DNA of 64,000 nucleotides, from NCBI GenBank assembly GCA_023392535.1, contig JAEVYY010000018.1, positions 95,428 to 159,427 of the forward strand, written 5' to 3'. Below, piece after piece: positions 1 through 8,572 of the stretch (positions are counted from its first letter, which is position 1; each line of letters begins with the position of its first letter). Origin of the DNA: Bacillota bacterium. Its GTDB lineage: Bacteria; Bacillota; Clostridia; Lachnospirales; Lachnospiraceae. Position numbers and translations under genes: made by a program. Under the pieces are notes generated by a model. It saw only the letters and a list, made by a program, of their open reading frames with translations, had not been told where the DNA came from and searched no databases.

Positions 1-1
1 A

Positions 2-1216
2 TATGTGGAGCAAGGGATCATTGCGGGATGTGCAGGTGGCGGATTTGAAAATATTTGTGTTGCAGCGGATATTCTGGCGGGGACAAGCATTGGACCGGAT
101 GAATTTTCACTTAGTGTATATCCTGCCTCTACACCAATTTATATGGAACTTATAAAAAATGGCTGTGCTGCAAAATTATTACAAACAGGTGCCATCATGA
201 AAACCGCATTTTGCGGTCCTTGCTTTGGTGCAGGAGATACACCGGCTAATAATGCGTTCAGTATTAGACATTCCACCAGAAACTTCCCGAATAGAGAAGG
301 ATCTAAACTACAGAACGGTCAGATTTCTTCCGTTGCACTTATGGATGCAAGATCCATAGCAGCGACTGCTGCAAATAAAGGATTCTTGACCGCGGCTACC
401 GATATCGATACCACATGGAATCCGTATCCATACTATTTTGACCGGACCATTTATGAAAACCGCGTATTTGATTCGAAGGGGGTTGCCGATAAAAGTGTGG
501 AAGTTAAATTTGGACCAAATATCAAGGATTGGCCAGCAATGAGCAGCTTACCGGAACATTTGATATTACGTGTAGTATCAGAAATTCACGACCCGGTCAC
601 GACCACTGATGAATTGATTCCTTCTGGAGAGACATCTTCTTACCGTTCCAATCCTTTGGGACTTGCAGAATTTACATTATCTCGCAAAGATCCTGCTTAT
701 GTGGGACTTGCAAAAGAAGTGCAGATGGCGCAAAAAGCAAGAGAAGCAGGCGAAGATGTTTGTAAAACATACCCGGCAGCAATTTCTCTCTTTGATAGAA
801 TCCATAAAGAATTTGAGAATGTGGATCAGAAAAACACGGGATTTGGCTCCACTATTTTTGCAGTGAAGCCTGGCGATGGTTCTGCAAGAGAGCAAGCAGC
901 ATCCTGCCAGAAAGTACTTGGGGGATGGGCAAATATTGCAACGGAATATGCAACAAAGAGATACCGTTCCAATTTAATTAACTGGGGTATGCTTCCGTTT
1001 TTAATTGAAAAAGGAGATTTACCATTCCAAAATAAAGACTATCTCTTTATTCCGAACATTAAGAAAGCAGTAGAAGAGAAACAAAAAGAGATTTCCGCAT
1101 ATGTGATAAAGGAAGACAGTCTTACCGCATTTACATTACAGCTAGGAGATCTGACGGACGAAGAACGAAAGATCATATTGAAGGGATGCCTTATTAATTA
1201 TAATCGTGTAGACTAA
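2..1216 (+). CDS. Aconitase-family hydratase, C-terminal part (5' end outside window)
   Basis: The frame is open to the first base, so this is the C-terminal portion of a longer enzyme; the GTG at 5 is internal. The segment AFCGPCFGAG supplies the paired cysteines of the aconitase [4Fe-4S] signature. It is followed by STRNFPNREGS, the counterpart of the NRNFEGR signature. Near the C-terminus GDGSAREQAA and LINWGMLPF match the swivel (domain 4) substrate-binding region. Family members hydrate or dehydrate tricarboxylic or branched 2-hydroxy acids. The exact substrate (citrate, methylcitrate or an isopropylmalate-like acid) cannot be told from this half. It ends at TAA 1214-1216, and spoIID follows 161 bp later with what looks like its own promoter, so the two are probably separate transcripts. 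Family assignment is firm; specificity is open. Confidence 0.85.
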   Translation, partial: YVEQGIIAGCAGGGFENICVAADILAGTSIGPDEFSLSVYPASTPIYMELIKNGCAAKLLQTGAIMKTAFCGPCFGAGDTPANNAFSIRHSTRNFPNREGSKLQNGQISSVALMDARSIAATAANKGFLTAATDIDTTWNPYPYYFDRTIYENRVFDSKGVADKSVEVKFGPNIKDWPAMSSLPEHLILRVVSEIHDPVTTTDELIPSGETSSYRSNPLGLAEFTLSRKDPAYVGLAKEVQMAQKAREAGEDVCKTYPAAISLFDRIHKEFENVDQKNTGFGSTIFAVKPGDGSAREQAASCQKVLGGWANIATEYATKRYRSNLINWGMLPFLIEKGDLPFQNKDYLFIPNIKKAVEEKQKEISAYVIKEDSLTAFTLQLGDLTDEERKIILKGCLINYNRVD

Positions 1217-1244
1217 GTGTAAAACAGATAAAATAGTACTTTGA

Positions 1245-1274
1245 GTCATAGTGCTTAAATTACCCTCATAAAAT
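1245..1274 (+). promoter_or_regulatory. Candidate sigma-E promoter of spoIID
   Basis: GTCATAGT (1245-1252) and CATAAAAT (1267-1274) are 14 bp apart. This matches the spacing and most bases of mother-cell sigma-E promoters (-35 near KMATATT, -10 near CATACAAT). In Bacillus and Clostridia spoIID belongs to the sigma-E regulon. The call is an inference from motif and geometry. Confidence 0.5.
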
Positions 1275-1334
1275 GAAAGTGTGAGAAGAGCTCACGGAAT
1301 ATTTGTGCGGCTTGTAGGGGCATATCATATAGAA

Positions 1335-1360
1335 TATGCAAAGAAAGGAATCTTTGCATA
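1335..1360. repeat. Perfect inverted repeat ahead of spoIID
   Basis: TATGCAAAG at 1335-1343 and CTTTGCATA at 1352-1360 form perfect 9-bp arms around an 8-bp centre. The dyad lies 18 bp before the spoIID start. It could be an operator or a leader hairpin; nothing identifies the binding factor. Confidence 0.45.
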
Positions 1361-1377
1361 GAAAATAAGAGGGTATC

Positions 1378-2370
1378 ATGAGAGGACGCAGAAGAACAGG
1401 GACACAAAATAATAAAATCGTACCGAAGTTACAAACGTATCTAAAAGACTTCGGTGCGGTTTTTTTTGTTATACTTTTTTTCCCATACGTTATACATGTT
1501 TGTGCTTATGGGATTGAGAAGAATGAACCCAAACAGAGAAACATAAATGATACCTATGTCGTGATGGATACTTCGATTGGTATGCAAAAAATGCCACTAG
1601 AGGAGTATTTAATTGGAGCTTTAGCGGCCAGTATTGATACAAGTTATGAAGAAGAAGTATTAAAAGCGCAGGCTGTACTTTTGCGTACAGAAATTGTGCA
1701 TAATAAAAAAATACAATCACGTACAGAAGAAACTTCCCATGAAGAGTCGGTATATCTGAAAGACGTTCAGCAAGCTTATATCAGTATATCCGAGATGCAG
1801 AAACTTTATGGAAGTGAATTTGAAAATACTTATGCCCGTTTAAAGCATGTGGTAGAAGAAACACAAAATATTATTTTAGTATATCAAGGAATTCCGATTG
1901 AGGCACCTTTTTGTGCAGTTAGTGCGGGAAGTACACGTTCCGCAGATGAAATATTTGAAACCAAGAAATATCCTTATCTACAATCCGTGATTTGCGAAAG
2001 TGATGTGTTATCAGATGATTACTATAAAAATTACTATTTCTCTTGGAATGAGCTACAACGAGCATTCGATTTTGGTGATGCTTATGAACATAAGGCAGAG
2101 ATTACAAAAAAAGATACTGTGGGGTACGCTTTAAAAATAGAAATTGGAGATAAATCAGTTAGTGGTGAAGAATTTAGACAAAAACTGCATTTGAATTCTG
2201 CGCATATGGATCTGGATGTTCTGGAAAACGGAATTCGGATTCAGACAAAAGGTTTGGGACATGGACTTGGAATGAGTCAAAATATGGCACAGTATCTTGC
2301 TAAAAAAGGAAAAGACTTTATTGAAATATTATCTTTTTTTTATGACAATACGGAAATTGAAAAAGAATGA
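1378..2370 (+). CDS. spoIID: Stage II sporulation protein D (SpoIID)
   Basis: This is a 330-residue membrane-anchored peptidoglycan lytic transglycosylase needed for engulfment. In the mother cell it works with SpoIIP and SpoIIM at the septum. A hydrophobic segment at about residues 27-45 serves as anchor. MPLEEYLIGALAA (about 72-84) carries the conserved catalytic glutamate region. The C-terminal GLGHGLGMSQNMAQ followed by DFIEILSFFYDNTEI is the characteristic SpoIID/LytB ending. The ATG at 1378 is preceded by AAGAGGG at a suitable distance. The next gene is a SpoIIQ-like protein, an arrangement typical of clostridial sporulation loci. Confidence is high; a general LytB-type amidase enhancer is the only realistic alternative. 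Confidence 0.93.
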   Translation: MRGRRRTGTQNNKIVPKLQTYLKDFGAVFFVILFFPYVIHVCAYGIEKNEPKQRNINDTYVVMDTSIGMQKMPLEEYLIGALAASIDTSYEEEVLKAQAVLLRTEIVHNKKIQSRTEETSHEESVYLKDVQQAYISISEMQKLYGSEFENTYARLKHVVEETQNIILVYQGIPIEAPFCAVSAGSTRSADEIFETKKYPYLQSVICESDVLSDDYYKNYYFSWNELQRAFDFGDAYEHKAEITKKDTVGYALKIEIGDKSVSGEEFRQKLHLNSAHMDLDVLENGIRIQTKGLGHGLGMSQNMAQYLAKKGKDFIEILSFFYDNTEIEKE

Positions 2371-2415
2371 ATAAAGAACCTTAAACAGGTAAAACTAAGT
2401 TTGAGGTGAAATAAT

Positions 2416-3330
2416 ATGAGAAAAAAAAGAAGACCTGGATTACAAAAAGAAAAGATTATCATGCTGTCAGCTTCTCTGTTTGTATTAACAGCGCTAACCA
2501 TGACGGGAGTCTATGTAAAAGAAAAGAATAAATCAGATAATGATGAATATGTTGTGGATCTTAGTGCGATAGAAAAACAAGTGCAAAATAAAGCAGAAGA
2601 GATTGGTGATACAAAAGAAGATACAAAAAAAGAGCAAGCAATGGCTGATGATTTGGATGCTGATCCGGAATATCAGGAGACGAATTCTGGAAGCGTAAAA
2701 AACACAAGCGATCCCCAGATAGAAGGAGCTATACAAATACCTGGTGTGGGCTATGCAAAGGTAGATAATAAGAAGAAAACAGAGGACATGAAAAATACGG
2801 AAGATGAGGGCGATACAAGTAAAGAAACATTGAATGAGGAAGCAAATGCAGATGTGGATCAGGAAGTACAGGCGACATCCGCAAAGGCGACTTCCAGCAA
2901 GAAAAACAAATACACATTTTCGGATGCAGATACACTGCACTGGCCAATTGTCGGCAATGTACTGATTAACTACAGCATGGATAAAACAGTTTATTTTGCA
3001 AGTCTAAATCAATACAAATATAATCCCGCCATTGTCATTGCAGCGACGGTAGGCGAGCCTATTACAGCAGCGGCAGCAGGGGAAATTAGTGCAATACGAG
3101 AAGATGCAGAAACGGGCAATACAGTTACTATGAATATTGGTAATGGATATGAAGTCACATATGGACAATTAGATAATATACAGGTTGGAACCGGTCAGAA
3201 TGTTCAGGCTGGAGATATTATCGGATATGTTGCTGAACCAACTAAGTATTACAGTGTAGAAGGAAGTAATGTCTATTTTAAATTGGCAAAAGATGGTGTG
3301 ACAGTAAATCCTATGAGCAGATTAGAATGA
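2416..3330 (+). CDS. spoIIQ: SpoIIQ-like M23/LytM-domain protein with degenerate metal site
   Basis: This 304-residue protein has a short cytoplasmic start, one transmembrane helix (about residues 15-34), a long acidic Lys/Glu/Asp-rich linker, and a C-terminal LytM (M23) domain from about 175. In B. subtilis, SpoIIQ in the forespore pairs with SpoIIIAH to link both membranes. The LytM fold is recognisable by VGEPITAAAAGEISAI, GNGYEVTYGQL and VQAGDIIGYVAEP. The zinc ligands look lost: the usual HxxxD stretch reads YKYNPAIVI, and the HxH before the last strand reads NVYF. An enzymatically dead scaffold is therefore inferred. It lies 45 bp after spoIID with an AGGTG ribosome site. The symbol rests on synteny plus architecture; another M23 sporulation protein is possible. 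Confidence 0.75.
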   Translation: MRKKRRPGLQKEKIIMLSASLFVLTALTMTGVYVKEKNKSDNDEYVVDLSAIEKQVQNKAEEIGDTKEDTKKEQAMADDLDADPEYQETNSGSVKNTSDPQIEGAIQIPGVGYAKVDNKKKTEDMKNTEDEGDTSKETLNEEANADVDQEVQATSAKATSSKKNKYTFSDADTLHWPIVGNVLINYSMDKTVYFASLNQYKYNPAIVIAATVGEPITAAAAGEISAIREDAETGNTVTMNIGNGYEVTYGQLDNIQVGTGQNVQAGDIIGYVAEPTKYYSVEGSNVYFKLAKDGVTVNPMSRLE

Positions 3331-3333
3331 AAG

Positions 3334-3373
3334 AGAAACAGGTAAAGTGTGGATTATAACTTTACCTGTTTCT
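3334..3373 (+). terminator. Hairpin after the spoIID-spoIIQ unit
   Basis: AGAAACAGGTAAAGT (3334-3348) pairs perfectly with ACTTTACCTGTTTCT (3359-3373), giving a 15-bp stem. The U-tract after it is weak (gagtttg), so it may act as a 3' stabiliser or a bidirectional terminator. Confidence 0.55.
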
Positions 3374-3444
3374 GAGTTTGTAGTAAAATCGAATTGTGAG
3401 TTTTTAAGGCAAACGTAATAAAAAATAAATATAAGTGAGAACAA

Positions 3445-4959
3445 ATGAAGAAAAGAGTCCAGATAATCAATATCATATTTCTTATTTTATTACTAACAGG
3501 TTGCGGCCCAAAACCGGTCAGTGAATTTATGATAGAAGAACAGCAGCAAGATTCAGAATTTGATTATGAGAAACCCAAAAGTATTCCAAACGTATTAGTC
3601 GATCAAGTCGGTTACGAAACAGATAGTACAAAGGTCGCTGTCTTTCGGGGAGAAAATCTGTCAAAAACGTTTGAAGTAATTGAAGCATCAAGTGGCGAAA
3701 CCGTATATACTGGTGAGATTATTAGCAATGGATATAATGATACTTTAGATGAATTTACAAGTTATGGTTCTTTTACGGAACTGAGAAAGAATGGTACTTA
3801 TTATATACAGACAGCAATTATCGGACAGTCTTATCCGTTTGTAATCGGAGATAAGCTCTACGATGAACTGATTCCACAAATTAGCAAAAATATATACTAT
3901 AACAGATGCGGTATCGATATCGATCCGGAATATGCCAAAGATCCCTATGTACATAAAGCGTGTCATACTGAAAAATTACTTACTCCGGACACAGAGGAAA
4001 AGATAGATGTAGTGGGTGGATGGCATACAGCTGACGGGCAGGAAAAAGATGTTTCGAAAGGTTGTATGGTCGCGGCTAATTTATTACTAGCATATGAATT
4101 TTATCCTGATATCCTAACAGACGATTCCGGATTGCCAGAAAGTGGAAATCAGATTCCGGATATACTGGATGAAGTGAGACATGAAATCGAGTGGCTTCTT
4201 AAATTACAAAATAGCAATACGGGCGGTGTTTATAGTGGTGTCGATAACGATCAACAGTTGAGAGAAGTCACCCTTTCAGCTACGGCAGAGTTCGCTGGTG
4301 TGATGGCGCAATTTTACCAGAGTGAGAAAGAGTTTGATCAGGCATTTGCGACCCAATGTTTAAGGGCTTCGGAAAAAGCATGGAACTACATAGAGGAAAA
4401 TACGGACAGACAGAATATAGCCTATACGAAAGAACAATATTATGCTGCAGCACAGCTCTATAAAGTAACTGGAAATGCAATTTACCACAATTTTATCAAG
4501 CAATATCATACTTTGGAAAAAATAGATGTAAAGGATGAGGACAATCAGCTTTATGGTGACATCGCGTATCTTACGACGACTAAAAAAGTAGATTCCAAAT
4601 TATGCAGCACAATAATGAATAGATGGATGAATAAGGCAGAACGTATTGTCAAAGACTCTAAGCAAAATCCATATTTTGTAACAGGAGATAAGGATACGAA
4701 TATGTTAAATAATATGCTCTGTCTTGCGATGATTGACCATGTCATCACAAATCATGAATATGTGACTGTGCTAGAAAATCATCTACATTATTTCTTGGGC
4801 AGAAATACAGAAGGAATCAGTTTTATTGAGGGCATTGGAAAGGTGCATGCATCGGCTGCAGATGTGCAAATGGAGATCACAAAGCAGCCTGAATTGGCAG
4901 CAACGCTAATGTTCATGCTTGGAGAGATCATTACAGAAGAAACAAGAGAAATAGAATAA
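3445..4959 (+). CDS. GH9-like lipoprotein, probably catalytically altered
   Basis: This 504-residue protein has a lipoprotein signal (LLLTGCG, modified Cys20). An N-terminal immunoglobulin-like CelD_N domain follows (about 50-140, beginning NVLVDQVGYETDSTKVAVF), then an (alpha/alpha)6 barrel like glycoside hydrolase family 9. Landmarks are DVVGGWHTADGQEKDV, PDILDEVRHEIEWLLKLQN, GGVYSGVD and FLGRNTEG. In active GH9 enzymes the first landmark reads GGWYDAGD with catalytic aspartates. Here the positions read HTADG, so the usual base appears displaced or lost. The usual C-terminal catalytic Glu context is not obvious either. It sits between sporulation and cell-wall precursor genes. A role in spore or cell-wall carbohydrate binding is possible but unproven. 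Confidence 0.7.
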   Translation: MKKRVQIINIIFLILLLTGCGPKPVSEFMIEEQQQDSEFDYEKPKSIPNVLVDQVGYETDSTKVAVFRGENLSKTFEVIEASSGETVYTGEIISNGYNDTLDEFTSYGSFTELRKNGTYYIQTAIIGQSYPFVIGDKLYDELIPQISKNIYYNRCGIDIDPEYAKDPYVHKACHTEKLLTPDTEEKIDVVGGWHTADGQEKDVSKGCMVAANLLLAYEFYPDILTDDSGLPESGNQIPDILDEVRHEIEWLLKLQNSNTGGVYSGVDNDQQLREVTLSATAEFAGVMAQFYQSEKEFDQAFATQCLRASEKAWNYIEENTDRQNIAYTKEQYYAAAQLYKVTGNAIYHNFIKQYHTLEKIDVKDEDNQLYGDIAYLTTTKKVDSKLCSTIMNRWMNKAERIVKDSKQNPYFVTGDKDTNMLNNMLCLAMIDHVITNHEYVTVLENHLHYFLGRNTEGISFIEGIGKVHASAADVQMEITKQPELAATLMFMLGEIITEETREIE

Positions 4960-4998
4960 AAGAATGAATCGCCGTTTGTGCGATAGATGGGAGTAGAT

Positions 4999-6027
4999 AT
5001 GAAAATAGTAGTACTTGCAGGAGGTATCAGCACAGAAAGAGATGTATCATTAAGTTCCGGGAAGATGATATATCAAGCGGTAAAGAAAAGTGGACATCAG
5101 GCTATCCTATTAGATGTTTATTTGGGTTATGAGGGAAAAGATGCAGATAAAATTTTTGAATTGGATACGGATTGGTCGGTACAAATTGGTAACGTCAAAG
5201 AAGAAAATCCTGACATCGAGGAAATTAGAAAATTAAGGTCAGATGATACACATGGATTTTTTGGGCCTAATGTTATTTCAATTTGCCAGAAAGCAGATCT
5301 CGTTTTTATGGCATTGCATGGTGAAAATGGCGAAAATGGAAAAATACAGGCGGCGTTCGATCTGTTGAACATTCGTTATACAGGAACGGATTATGTCAGT
5401 AGTGCGCTGGCGATGGATAAGGGATTGTCAAAGGATATCTTTTTCAGCTACGGGATCCCTACACCACAGGGAATCCGACTTAAGAACGGTGACAGCTCTT
5501 CGTGTAAGATACCATTTCCAAATGTGGTAAAAACAAGTTGTGGGGGCTCCAGCGTAGGTGTTTATATCGTACATAGCGAAGAAGAATATCAAAACGCGAT
5601 TCAGAAGGCATATTCTTTTCAGGGAGAAGTAATTGTGGAACAATATATCAATGGACGCGAATTTTCAGTCGGTGTAATTGACGGAAAAGCACTTCCAGTT
5701 ATTGAAATTGCACCGGTATCCGGTTTCTATGATTACAAAAATAAATACCAGGCAGGTAGCACGGTGGAGACATGTCCCGCTCATTTGGAAGATTCCTATA
5801 CGAGAAAAATGCAGGAAATTGCAGAGAACGTATTTAAGGCGCTAAGACTTAAGTGTTATGCAAGAATGGATTTCATGCTGAATGAAAAAGGAGAAATATA
5901 TTGTCTGGAGGCAAATACATTACCAGGAATGACACCTACGTCACTTTTACCGCAGGAAGCAAAGGCAATTGGATATAGCTATGAACAATTATGTGAATGG
6001 ATTATTCAGGTATCAATGGAGAAATAA
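4999..6027 (+). CDS. ddl: D-alanine--D-alanine ligase
   Basis: An ATP-grasp ligase that joins two D-alanines in the cytoplasm for the peptidoglycan stem peptide; 342 residues from the chosen start. The N-terminus MKIVVLAGGISTERDVSLSSG, the ALHGENGENGKIQ segment, TSCGGSSVGVYIV and CLEANTLPGMTPTSLLP are family hallmarks. The last carries Asn and Glu ligands for magnesium. The ATG at 4999 is preferred over 4987 because GGGAG lies 5 nt ahead of it. murF begins 6 nt after its stop, so the two consecutive cytoplasmic steps (D-Ala-D-Ala synthesis and its attachment) are co-transcribed. Confidence 0.93.
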   Translation: MKIVVLAGGISTERDVSLSSGKMIYQAVKKSGHQAILLDVYLGYEGKDADKIFELDTDWSVQIGNVKEENPDIEEIRKLRSDDTHGFFGPNVISICQKADLVFMALHGENGENGKIQAAFDLLNIRYTGTDYVSSALAMDKGLSKDIFFSYGIPTPQGIRLKNGDSSSCKIPFPNVVKTSCGGSSVGVYIVHSEEEYQNAIQKAYSFQGEVIVEQYINGREFSVGVIDGKALPVIEIAPVSGFYDYKNKYQAGSTVETCPAHLEDSYTRKMQEIAENVFKALRLKCYARMDFMLNEKGEIYCLEANTLPGMTPTSLLPQEAKAIGYSYEQLCEWIIQVSMEK

Positions 6028-6032
6028 GAAGT

Positions 6033-7418
6033 ATGAAAAACATGAATTTATTAAAAATTGCAAACGCATGTGGAGGAACCCTTGTATGCAAAAAAGAGCT
6101 GGAAGAGCGTAATGTTGCAGGAGTAGTCCTGGATTCCAGGCAGGTGGAACAAGATTTTTTATTTATCGCTACCAAGGGGGAGAAGGTAGATAGTCACCAT
6201 TTTATCAAGCAGGCATTTTCAGATGGGGCTTTATGCGTAATATGTGAACGTGAACCAGAAACAGTAGTACCTGCCTATATTCTTGTAGAGGACAGCTTCT
6301 TGGCATTGACAGAAATCGCGTCTTATTATAGAAGTACGTTAACTGTTAAAATGATTGGTATCACTGGTAGTGTAGGCAAGACAAGTACAAAAGAATTCGT
6401 TGCGAGCGTACTGGAAAAGAAATACCGGGTACTGAAAACTGTCGGTAATTTTAATAATGAAATTGGGGTGCCTCTTACCATATTAAAAATCAGGGAAGAG
6501 CATGAGGTCGCGGTGTTAGAGATGGGGATCAATCATTTTGGAGAGATGTCAAGATTGACCCAGGTAGTAAGACCGGATATCAGTGTCATGACAAATATCG
6601 GACAATGTCATTTGGAATTTTTAGGCACCAGGGAAGGTATTTTAAAAGCCAAATCAGAAATATTTGAGGGCATGACAGAAGACGGTAATGTATGTATCAA
6701 TGGGGACGATGATATGCTGCAGACAATAAAGGAAGTATATGGGAAACCGCCAATTCGTTTTGGATTATCCCAGCATAACACTATTTTTGCAACTGCTATT
6801 TTGGATCAGGGATTGTTAGGTACTAACTGTAGGATTCATGTAGGCAAAGATTCTTTTGCTGCGAAAATACCTCTGTCTGGGCAGCATATGATATACAATG
6901 CACTGGCGGCAACAGCGGTTGGGAATCTACTTGGATTAACGATGGATGAAATCGCAAAGGGAATTGCTGCTGTGAAGTCGATGAGCGGAAGAAATAATAT
7001 TATCCAAACAGAAAAGTATGTTTTAATAGATGACTGTTATAATGCCAATCCGGTATCTGTTAAGGCAGGCATTGATCTTTTGACTACTGCAAGAGGCAGA
7101 AAGGTGGCATTGCTTGGAGATATGATGGAACTTGGAGAGGAATCCCATATATTCCATATGGAGATCGGGCGTTATGTAGTGGAGAAAAAGATAGATGTAT
7201 TGTTATGTGTTGGTACATACTCGGCCTATATGCAAAAAGGTGCAATAGAGGAAGCCTCTAAAGAAAATAGTACAATTGAGATATATTATTTTACAGATAA
7301 GAATACTATGATGCAGCAATTTCAGGATATAATCCAATCGGAAGATACGATTTTAATAAAGGCCTCCCATTCCATGGGATTTGAAACAATTGTAAAAGCC
7401 CTGCAGGAAGAGCATTAG
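6033..7418 (+). CDS. murF: UDP-MurNAc-tripeptide--D-alanyl-D-alanine ligase
   Basis: MurF adds the D-Ala-D-Ala dipeptide made by Ddl to UDP-MurNAc-tripeptide, completing the cytoplasmic muropeptide. The order is substrate-binding domain (about 1-95), ATP-binding domain with P-loop GITGSVGKTSTKEF near residue 110 and LEMGINHFGEM, then a C-terminal Rossmann-like domain. DDCYNANPVSVKAG is characteristic of MurF. The start at 6033 follows GGAGAAATAAGAAGT; the longer frame from 5997 would overlap ddl by 31 bp without a better ribosome site. A strong terminator overlaps its stop codon. Length (461 aa) is normal. Confidence 0.93.
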   Translation: MKNMNLLKIANACGGTLVCKKELEERNVAGVVLDSRQVEQDFLFIATKGEKVDSHHFIKQAFSDGALCVICEREPETVVPAYILVEDSFLALTEIASYYRSTLTVKMIGITGSVGKTSTKEFVASVLEKKYRVLKTVGNFNNEIGVPLTILKIREEHEVAVLEMGINHFGEMSRLTQVVRPDISVMTNIGQCHLEFLGTREGILKAKSEIFEGMTEDGNVCINGDDDMLQTIKEVYGKPPIRFGLSQHNTIFATAILDQGLLGTNCRIHVGKDSFAAKIPLSGQHMIYNALAATAVGNLLGLTMDEIAKGIAAVKSMSGRNNIIQTEKYVLIDDCYNANPVSVKAGIDLLTTARGRKVALLGDMMELGEESHIFHMEIGRYVVEKKIDVLLCVGTYSAYMQKGAIEEASKENSTIEIYYFTDKNTMMQQFQDIIQSEDTILIKASHSMGFETIVKALQEEH

Positions 7419-7438
7419 CACTTCTGCAAGGCTTTTAC
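7392..7438 (+). terminator. Intrinsic terminator of ddl-murF
   Basis: GTAAAAGCC (7392-7400) pairs with GGCTTTTAC (7430-7438), with further pairing between GCAGGAAG and CTTCTGC inside. The left arm lies within the last codons of murF, so stop codon and terminator overlap. Confidence 0.65.
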
Positions 7439-7443
7439 ACTAC

Positions 7444-7664
7444 GAACTTGACTTCGTCAATTTGCACAATTTAGGTTACTACATAATTGATGCACAACAT
7501 AGTTCATTCGCAACGCGCTCCCGCTTGGATTCAGCACGCAGTGGTACATAAGACCATAAAATACATGGTCAAAGTACCAGCAGCTTCATACAGTTGCTCA
7601 CCAAACTATGTTGTGCATCAATTATTGCTTTACGAGTATATGTGCAAATTGACGAAGTCAGTTC
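7444..7664. mobile_element. MITE-like palindromic element, no coding capacity
   Basis: About 220 bp lie between the convergent murF and plsC genes. The ends are inverted copies: GAACTTGACTTCGTC at 7444-7458 against GACGAAGTCAGTTC at 7651-7664, continuing into a perfect 19-bp pair (7450-7468 with 7641-7659). A second perfect 21-bp pair lies inside (7484-7504 with 7604-7624). Together they would fold the whole stretch into one long hairpin. This is the architecture of a miniature inverted-repeat element. I could not confirm a target duplication, and no second copy is present in the window. Confidence 0.6.
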
Positions 7665-7692
7665 TAAGATAAAATTTTGACAGTTTAATTTA

Positions 7693-8427
7693 TTAAACAA
7701 GTTCTTTATTTTTAAAATACATGCGTTTGATTTCATCAAGTACCGTATCACTGATCTGTTTCTTTTCTTCACGGGCCATAGCAGACATATGGATGGGTCT
7801 CCCGTATTCAATCACCACATGTGCTTTCCTGATCTTAGGAAAATGATCTTCTAAAATACCGGCAGCGTTATTAATCGCTATTGGTATGATTGGACAATTT
7901 GACTTCTCTGCAATCTTAAAACTTCCCTGATGAAATGGTAAGAATGTATCATTCTGCTTGTTTCTGGTGCCTTCCGGGAAGATACAGACGGAGATTCCTG
8001 ATTGTACCGTTTCGATAGCAGTCAAAATAGTCTTCATACCTTCCTTCAGGTTTTCACGATCCAGAAACAGGCAATGCAGATTCTTCATCCAGATATTTAA
8101 AAGAGGAATCTTTTTCATCTGTACTTTTGCTACATAACCGGTAGGTCTTGGAACTCTTGTATAGGTCAGAAGAATATCAAAATAGCTCCTGTGATTGCCA
8201 ATATAGAGTACGGGTATATCCTTTGGTACATTTTCCTCACCTAGAATGGTAACTTTTGTGCCACTGATAAAGAGACATACACGGAAAGCCCAGTTAACGA
8301 CAGCAAGAGAAATCCTATTTTTAAGGTCCTGGTTAAATTTTCCGATTCCCCACACCAGTAACATAAGAGGTATGCTGAAAAGTAAGAACAAACTGACAAA
8401 AGCCACCACAAGTATAAATCGTATCAT
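7693..8427 (-). CDS. plsC: 1-acyl-sn-glycerol-3-phosphate acyltransferase
   Basis: PlsC acylates lysophosphatidic acid to phosphatidic acid at the inner face of the membrane. The protein has 244 residues. An N-terminal transmembrane helix (about 1-25, MIRFILVVAFVSLFLLF) is followed by the acyltransferase block NHRSYFD (HxxxxD catalytic motif), a glycerophosphate-binding FPEGTRNKQ block, and CPIIPIAINN. It is transcribed towards murF, with the palindromic element between the two. Paralogous acyltransferases share these motifs, so acyl-acceptor specificity is inferred from the family. Confidence 0.88.
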   Translation of the reverse strand: MIRFILVVAFVSLFLLFSIPLMLLVWGIGKFNQDLKNRISLAVVNWAFRVCLFISGTKVTILGEENVPKDIPVLYIGNHRSYFDILLTYTRVPRPTGYVAKVQMKKIPLLNIWMKNLHCLFLDRENLKEGMKTILTAIETVQSGISVCIFPEGTRNKQNDTFLPFHQGSFKIAEKSNCPIIPIAINNAAGILEDHFPKIRKAHVVIEYGRPIHMSAMAREEKKQISDTVLDEIKRMYFKNKELV

Positions 8428-8572
8428 GTATAACCATCCTTTGGAATATAGATTTTAGTATCGGGTATTCTATGCTTAAGTGTTAATTATAGCCGACCAT
8501 AGTTCTAAAATCAATAGGCATAGAATAGCGAATGAACTAATAAATTAGTAAAAAGTAAAAGGATATGTGCAA

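Noticed and set aside
7487..7672. 61-codon ORF inside the MITE-like palindrome
   Set aside because: Lies wholly within inverted repeats and has no ribosome site.
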